64,000 bases of DNA from positions 1,488,001-1,552,000 of the forward strand of contig NZ_CP144459.1 of the NCBI RefSeq assembly GCF_050320395.1. The letters are read 5' to 3'. Shown one piece after another: positions 59,890 to 64,000 of this stretch. A program made the position numbers and the translations under genes. Each line of letters begins with the position of its first letter. The first letter of the stretch is position 1. The notes under the pieces were generated by a model that saw only the letters and a program-made list of their open reading frames with translations, made no database searches and was not told where the DNA came from. This DNA comes from Treponema_C sp050320395. Lineage in GTDB: Bacteria; Spirochaetota; Spirochaetia; Treponematales; Treponemataceae.

Positions 59890-61211
59890 GCTTTATTTTC
59901 GAATTTGGTATATACGGGTAAAAATACGATATCGACGGTACCGGTAGGACCGTTTCGCTGTTTTGCCAAAATCAATTCGGTTTCCATGCCCTGCTGTTCC
60001 GCCGCCTGTTCCCTATCTTTATCGCGCCTTTCCCGGTGAATAAACATAACCACGTCGGCATCCTGTTCAATAGAGCCGGATTCACGCAAATCGGCAAGGG
60101 TCGGCTGCTTGTTTTCGGCATCACGGCGCACTTGGGATAAAACCACCACGGGAATATTCAATTCACGGGCAAGACTTTTTAAAGAGCGGGATATTTCAGC
60201 AATTTGCTCATGGCGAGGTATTAACGAGTTTTCACTTTGAATCAAGGTTATATAGTCGATAAAGATGATTTCAACCTGTTTTTGGGCACGAAGACGGCGC
60301 GCCATTGCACGTAAATCCAAGAGCTTCATATTCGGCGTATCGACAATGTACAGGGGAGCTTCATAGATTTTACCGGCAGCCTGCTGTAATTTTGTAAAAT
60401 CTTCACGGCGTAAATAGCCGGTACGGATACGCTCGGACGAAATGCGAGACTCCTGCGCCAAAAGGCGCATCATAATCTGCATATTCGCCATTTCAAGCGA
60501 AAAAAAAGCCGTTTTGATTTTAAGGTCGACCGCTATGTGCTGAACCATTGAAAGGGCAAGGGCCGTTTTTCCGATAGAAGGGCGCGCACCGATAATAATC
60601 AATTCGGAAGCATGAAAACCGCTGGTTAACTTATCCAAGCCTTCAAGACCGGAGGGGATTCCGGTAAAGGCTTTTTTATCGTGATAGAGTTTTTCGATAA
60701 GCACAATCGCTTCGTTAACCAATTCGCCTGCCGAAGCCGAAGACTGCACGGTATTTAAATCGGTAAGCTCGAAAATACGCTTTTGGGCATCTTCAAGGAC
60801 TGCACGGCTGTCAACGGTTTCATCGTGGGAATTGGCGACAATTGCGGCCGAAATTTTTATTAAATCGCGGCGGACAGCCTGATCCAAGACTATTTTTGCA
60901 TAATATTCTATGTTTGCGCTTGTTGCAACCGTATCGGTCAGGGTGCTTATATAGGCGGGGCCTCCTGCCGCATCGAGTTCTCCGTTGGAGCGCAAACGTT
61001 CTATAAGGGTAATAATGTCGCCGCGTATACCGTCGTTATATAAACCGAGTATTGCGGCAAAGATTTTTTGATTTTGAAGAGAATAAAAACGTTCGGGCCG
61101 TAAAAAACGTATGGCGGTTCCCACGGCATCCCAGTCAAGAAGAAGCGCCCCCAAGGCCGCCTGTTCCGCATCCGCATTGTGGGGCGGAACCTTGTCTTTA
61201 AGAGATGCCAT
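59886..61211 (-). CDS. dnaB: Replicative DNA helicase DnaB
   Basis: Hexameric 5'-3' fork helicase, 441 aa. N-terminal primase-binding domain (PPHNADAEQAALGALLLDW), then the RecA-like domain: Walker A GARPSIGKTALALS (about 210), Walker B IIFIDYITLI near 305, the RSLKSLARELNIPVVVLSQVRRDAE block near 340 and SGSIEQDADVVMFIHR arginine-finger region near 375. Last gene of the rpsF operon, 12 nt after rplI. No intein or insertion. Confidence 0.97.
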   Translation of the reverse strand: MASLKDKVPPHNADAEQAALGALLLDWDAVGTAIRFLRPERFYSLQNQKIFAAILGLYNDGIRGDIITLIERLRSNGELDAAGGPAYISTLTDTVATSANIEYYAKIVLDQAVRRDLIKISAAIVANSHDETVDSRAVLEDAQKRIFELTDLNTVQSSASAGELVNEAIVLIEKLYHDKKAFTGIPSGLEGLDKLTSGFHASELIIIGARPSIGKTALALSMVQHIAVDLKIKTAFFSLEMANMQIMMRLLAQESRISSERIRTGYLRREDFTKLQQAAGKIYEAPLYIVDTPNMKLLDLRAMARRLRAQKQVEIIFIDYITLIQSENSLIPRHEQIAEISRSLKSLARELNIPVVVLSQVRRDAENKQPTLADLRESGSIEQDADVVMFIHRERRDKDREQAAEQQGMETELILAKQRNGPTGTVDIVFLPVYTKFENKA

Positions 61212-61223
61212 GAGAAGCCTGCC

Positions 61224-61868
61224 TTACTCCGTTTTTTCGCCGGATTCTTCTGCGGGAGTTTCCGCAGCAACGGATTCATCGTTTTCGGCAATGACGGTAT
61301 CTTCGGCTCCGGTCGCAGACTCGGCTCCGATCGCAGACTCGGCTCCGGTCGCAGACTCGGCTTTATCCGAGCGGCGGTCTTTTTTTTGTCCCTTGGCGGC
61401 CTTTGAGGGCTGTTCGGCTTCGCTTTGCGCTTCAACAACAACCGGGAATTCGGCCGTTTGAGCTTCATAGAGACGGACGGTAACGGTGTACTTACCGACG
61501 CTCTTAATCGTTAAACCGGGAACATCGATACGCTTACGCTCGATTTCAAAACCGTCTTTTGCCAAAGCTTCGGAAATCGTTTGGGCGGTAACGGCTCCGT
61601 AGAGTTTACCGTTTTGCCCGGCTGCCATAACGATGGTAACCGTATGAGCGCTTAATTTTTCTTTTAAGCTCGCAGAATCGGCACGTTTGGCTTCTTTACG
61701 TGCTTCTATTTCTTCTTTGCGGCTGTCAAACCATGCAACCGTTACATCGTTGTACGGAAGTGCAAGAGAACGGGGAAACAGATAGTTGCGGGCATAACCG
61801 TTTGCAACCGTTTTAACGTCTCCCATTTCACCGAGGTGTTTTACATCTTCGTTAAGAATAACTTTCAT
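61224..61868 (-). CDS. rplI: 50S ribosomal protein L9 with long acidic tail
   Basis: 214 aa. The N-terminal domain (VILNEDVKHLGEMGDVKTVANGYARNYLFPRSLA), connecting helix and C-terminal domain are complete by about residue 145. Then follows a 65-residue Ala/Glu-rich tail not found in ordinary L9 (about 150 aa), containing three copies of a six-residue unit encoded by an 18-bp repeat. AGGAG upstream of ATG. Part of rpsF-ssb-rpsR-rplI-dnaB. Confidence 0.96.
   Translation of the reverse strand: MKVILNEDVKHLGEMGDVKTVANGYARNYLFPRSLALPYNDVTVAWFDSRKEEIEARKEAKRADSASLKEKLSAHTVTIVMAAGQNGKLYGAVTAQTISEALAKDGFEIERKRIDVPGLTIKSVGKYTVTVRLYEAQTAEFPVVVEAQSEAEQPSKAAKGQKKDRRSDKAESATGAESAIGAESATGAEDTVIAENDESVAAETPAEESGEKTE
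61303..61356. repeat. 18-bp tandem repeat in rplI, three copies
   Basis: TCGGCTCCGGTCGCAGAC at 61303-61320, 61321-61338 (one A for G difference) and 61339-61356, followed by a partial unit. In the rplI frame it codes ESATGA/ESAIGA-type hexapeptides, so copy number can change without frameshift. Confidence 0.9.
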
Positions 61869-62007
61869 TTCAAGCTCCTGTGTTGATATACGGAGTCGTT
61901 ACCAGGAGTGGGATCGCTCCGCGTAAAATGTATACGGCAAGCCGTAATTACGGCAGGCAGCGCCTGCCGGGGTTGTTGATTATCTTTTAAAACCGGAATA
62001 ACCGATA

Positions 62008-62364
62008 TCAGTCCGCAACAAAGGGCAAAAGACAAATAGCGCGGGCTCTTTTGATTTCCAAAGCGAGGCGGCGCTGGTGTTTTGCACAGGTACCGGTTAT
62101 GCGGCGGGGAAGAATCTTTCCGCGTTCGGTTGTATAACGGCGAAGCGCATCCGGCTCTTTGTAATCGATTTTTGACTTGTTTGCACAAAAACGGCATACC
62201 TTTTTGCGGAAAAATTGCTTACCCTTTCCGCGTCCTGAGCGGTCATCTCCGTCACGGCCGTCACCGTCGCGAAGACCTGCATTCATCTGCTCTTCGGTCA
62301 TAACATCGTCTTTCATTTGACTTTGTTCAACCGCATCCTGTGTATTCATTATTTCATCCGACAT
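62008..62364 (-). CDS. rpsR: 30S ribosomal protein S18
   Basis: 118 aa. The S18 core begins at about residue 52 (KKVCRFCANKSKIDYK) with C-x2-C and a later GTCAKHQRRL, so it is the zinc-binding form. The core TTERGKILPRRITG is canonical. About 48 acidic, glycine-rich residues precede it, longer than usual. GGAG upstream of the ATG. The 139-bp gap to rplI (61869-62007) shows no gene. Confidence 0.96.
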   Translation of the reverse strand: MSDEIMNTQDAVEQSQMKDDVMTEEQMNAGLRDGDGRDGDDRSGRGKGKQFFRKKVCRFCANKSKIDYKEPDALRRYTTERGKILPRRITGTCAKHQRRLALEIKRARAICLLPFVAD

Positions 62365-62387
62365 AGTAATCTCCTAATAAATATAAA

Positions 62388-62915
62388 TTAAAACGGAATA
62401 TCTTCGGGAAAATCGGAATTATCATAGCCCCCGTCATAAGGGGCATCGTTTTTGGGCTGATAATCCTGAGAAGAACCGGCCCTGTCGTAAGAAGAGCGGT
62501 TTCCCGAAGCTTGCCCTGCGGACTGACCGGAAGCCTGGCCGTAGGACTGGAAAGAAGAGGCGCCGCCCGATCCGTAAGAACCGGAAGACGACCCGCCGCC
62601 GAGTAACTGCACATTGTTTGCAGCTATAACAACCTTACTGCGCTGCTGACCGTCCTGTTCCCAGCGGTCCTGACGCAATTCGCCGTCAACGGCAATCTGC
62701 TTTCCTTTAATCAAATACTGCTTAAGACTTTCCGCCGATTTTCCGTACAATGTGATGTCGAAAAAATTCGCTTCTTCGACCCATTGCTCGCCGTTTTTAC
62801 GGCGGCGGTTCACAGCTATGGAAAAATTGGATATGGCAAACCCGTTCGGAGTGTATTTTAATTCGGCATCGCGGGTAAGCCTTCCTATCAGCGTAACGTG
62901 ATTAAGGTCAGTCAT
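62388..62915 (-). CDS. ssb: Single-stranded DNA-binding protein
   Basis: 175 aa. OB-fold domain from MTDLNHVTLIGRLTRDAELKYTPNG to about residue 105, including NFSIAVNRR and YLIKGKQIAVDGELRQDRW. A glycine/serine/glutamine-rich linker follows, and the acidic tip FPEDIPF that binds replication and repair partners is intact. Located between rpsF and rpsR as in most bacteria. Confidence 0.97.
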   Translation of the reverse strand: MTDLNHVTLIGRLTRDAELKYTPNGFAISNFSIAVNRRRKNGEQWVEEANFFDITLYGKSAESLKQYLIKGKQIAVDGELRQDRWEQDGQQRSKVVIAANNVQLLGGGSSSGSYGSGGASSFQSYGQASGQSAGQASGNRSSYDRAGSSQDYQPKNDAPYDGGYDNSDFPEDIPF

Positions 62916-62924
62916 AAGCTCCTC

Positions 62925-63206
62925 TTATTCGTCAACCCGTACAAACATAAACTTTAACAGGTTTGCGTTCAATTTAAACTGGCGGTCGATTTCAAGAATC
63001 TTTGCCGGATTTACTTTAATGTTGAACAAAATAAAACGGCCCCTGTTGCGTTTTTTTACCTCATAGGTAAGATCGCGGTCTCCGAAGGGGTCTTCGCTTT
63101 GGATTTCCGCACCGAAGGATGCAAGCGTTGTGCGCACAGCTTCAATGCCGTTCTTTGACAAATCTTCTTCAAGGGGAAAGATTGTCATCAATTCGTACTT
63201 TCTCAT
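62925..63206 (-). CDS. rpsF: 30S ribosomal protein S6
   Basis: 93 aa. MRKYELMTIFPLEED, FGDRDLTYEVKKRNRGRFILFNIKVNP and the C-terminal KFMFVRVDE identify S6, partner of S18 in the ribosome platform. AAGGAG upstream. First gene of the rpsF-ssb-rpsR-rplI-dnaB operon; 9 nt before ssb. Confidence 0.97.
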   Translation of the reverse strand: MRKYELMTIFPLEEDLSKNGIEAVRTTLASFGAEIQSEDPFGDRDLTYEVKKRNRGRFILFNIKVNPAKILEIDRQFKLNANLLKFMFVRVDE

Positions 63207-63327
63207 GTATACTCCTTATGGTCTTTGGAAGCGGTGCTAAAAAACGCCGCCCCAAGGGGTTAAAACGCCGATTTACAGCAGTAAACCAACGTTTTATCAG
63301 TATACCAAAAAATAAAAAGAAGTGCAA
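63207..63327 (-). promoter_or_regulatory. Promoter and structured leader of rpsF
   Basis: On the minus strand TTGCAC (63327-63322) and TATACT (63304-63299) are separated by 17 nt, giving a leader of about 85 nt. The leader contains a CCCC/GGGG hairpin (63250-63259) between two copies of CGGCGTTTT (63270-63262 and 63249-63241), then a CACCGC. It may be an S6:S18-binding autoregulatory leader, which is known in many phyla. Confidence 0.5.
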
Positions 63328-63355
63328 TATCGGCATAAAAAATCTTTTGTACCTC

Positions 63356-63385
63356 TTGACATATTATACATAATATAATATATTA
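63356..63385 (+). promoter_or_regulatory. Promoter of the PadR operon with overlapping palindrome
   Basis: TTGACA (63356-63361) and TATATT (63379-63384) are separated by 17 nt. A perfect 10-bp palindrome TAATATATTA (63376-63385) covers the -10 and may be the operator of the regulator itself. Confidence 0.65.
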
Positions 63386-63417
63386 AAATAAATCATATTA
63401 TAAAAGGAGTACGAGCT

Positions 63418-63738
63418 TTGGCTTTTAATACCGGCGCGGCACTTTTGGATGCCGTTGTGTTGGCGGTTGTCGCCCGCGACGCTGCAGGTACATACGGGTA
63501 TAAGATTACTCAGGATGTGCGCAGTATTGTGGACGTATCGGAAAGTACCCTCTATCCCGTTTTAAGGCGGCTGCAAAAAGATAATTGCCTTGAAACCTAC
63601 GATATGGAATTTGCCGGCAGAAACCGCCGCTATTATAAGATAACGGCAAACGGCATGATACGGCTTGACGGATACAGGCACGAGTGGAAAACGTACCGCA
63701 AAAACATAGAACACGTTCTTTTCGGAGAGGAATACTGA
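63418..63738 (+). CDS. PadR-family transcriptional regulator
   Basis: A 106-aa winged-helix repressor. AALLDAVVLAVVARDAAGTYGYKITQ and STLYPVLRRLQKDNCLETY are the hallmark PadR recognition segments. It is the short form (about 105-110 aa) with little C-terminal dimerisation helix. Start TTG with AAGGAG 7 nt upstream. It overlaps the DUF1700-like gene (TGATG). Short PadR plus DUF1700 pairs are common and usually regulate envelope-related genes downstream. Confidence 0.92.
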   Translation: MAFNTGAALLDAVVLAVVARDAAGTYGYKITQDVRSIVDVSESTLYPVLRRLQKDNCLETYDMEFAGRNRRYYKITANGMIRLDGYRHEWKTYRKNIEHVLFGEEY

Positions 63739-64000
63739 TGACAAAAGATGAATATCTGAGTTTATTGCGTAAAGAATTGCAGGCTTTGCCGCATGATGAA
63801 CAAGAGGAAGCGATGAACTATTACCGCAGTTATTTTGAAGATGCCGGAGATGAAAACACCGCTTCGGTTATTGCAGAATTGGGAGCGCCTGAGAAATTGG
63901 GCGCATATATAAGGTCCAACTTTGCCTGCGTACCGGGAAAAAGTCCCTATGTAAGAGAAAAAGGCGAAGGCGGAAAAAAACGCGCTGCAGCTGATAAGGC
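63738..64000 (+). CDS. DUF1700/HAAS-like protein (3' end outside window)
   Basis: 87 residues visible: MTKDEYLSLLRKELQALP, then NYYRSYFEDAG and VIAELGAPEKLGAYI. This helical N-terminus (KxEYLxxLxxxLxxLPxxExxxxxxYYxEYFxDA, and GxPxxLAxxI later) is characteristic of the DUF1700/HAAS domain, usually followed by membrane helices beyond the window. It starts with ATG inside the padR stop and is probably co-regulated with PadR. Confidence 0.85.
   Translation, partial: MTKDEYLSLLRKELQALPHDEQEEAMNYYRSYFEDAGDENTASVIAELGAPEKLGAYIRSNFACVPGKSPYVREKGEGGKKRAAADK

Noticed and set aside
61303..61356. CRISPR-like or mobile repeat
   Set aside because: The three units are directly adjacent without spacers and lie in frame inside rplI.

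Overview
This window is chromosomal DNA from a spirochaete, almost certainly a Treponema of intermediate G+C. Three blocks keep the gene order I remember from Treponema pallidum: dnaG-rpoD-zinc ribbon-rnpB-TPR-mreBCD-pbp2-rodA; rpsB-tsf-frr-uppS-cdsA-dxr-rseP-beta-propeller; and rpsF-ssb-rpsR-rplI-dnaB. Many lipoproteins with loose lipoboxes, homopolymer tracts next to promoters and several mRNAs without a Shine-Dalgarno sequence fit the genus. The species cannot be named from sequence alone. I see no insertion sequence, prophage, CRISPR array or rRNA operon.

Layout. 1-11362 (+) holds primase, the housekeeping sigma factor, RNase P RNA and the rod-shape/elongasome operon. 11578-15861 (-) holds a HAD hydrolase and Mfd. 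15913-22587 is mixed: a secreted protein, a degenerate receiver protein, tRNA-Leu(CAG), a zinc-ribbon membrane protein, Alr (-), a lipoprotein, ThrC and tRNA-Gly(TCC). 22603-25462 (-) holds a secreted protein and a long-chain acyl-CoA synthetase. 25539-33194 (+) holds ThiI, a Trk/Ktr potassium system and an OpuA-type glycine betaine/choline ABC transporter; the last two suggest an osmoadaptation neighbourhood.

33381-38827 (+) is the least explained region. A retinol-saturase/CrtI-type FAD oxidoreductase and a three-domain FAD/NAD(P)/2Fe-2S reductase are translationally coupled, flanked by two distantly paralogous multi-pass membrane proteins and followed by a PlsC acyltransferase. The cluster starts from a near-consensus promoter whose -35 box abuts a run of eight C. 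I read it as a candidate undescribed membrane-lipid or isoprenoid redox module. 38975-46198 (+) is a surface operon of two large fibronectin-III-like lipoproteins, a small lipoprotein and an exported protein, driven by a promoter with a T8 tract.

46195-48112 (-) holds rnc-acpP-rpmF and coaD. 48166-51261 (+) holds two secreted proteins, tRNA-Arg(CCG) abutting a membrane-protein gene, and maf. 51463-59889 (+) is the rpsB-to-rseP block, joining translation factors to undecaprenyl, phospholipid and isoprenoid synthesis and a site-2 protease. 59886-63206 (-) is the rpsF-dnaB operon. 63418-64000 (+) is a PadR regulator with a DUF1700-type partner cut by the window edge.

Recurring regulatory themes are good TTGACA-17-TATAAT promoters, several -10 boxes only 6-7 nt upstream of the start codon (candidate leaderless mRNAs), homopolymer tracts inside promoters, and many 1-4 nt stop/start overlaps. 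No computed comparison supports these calls; all motif work was done by eye.
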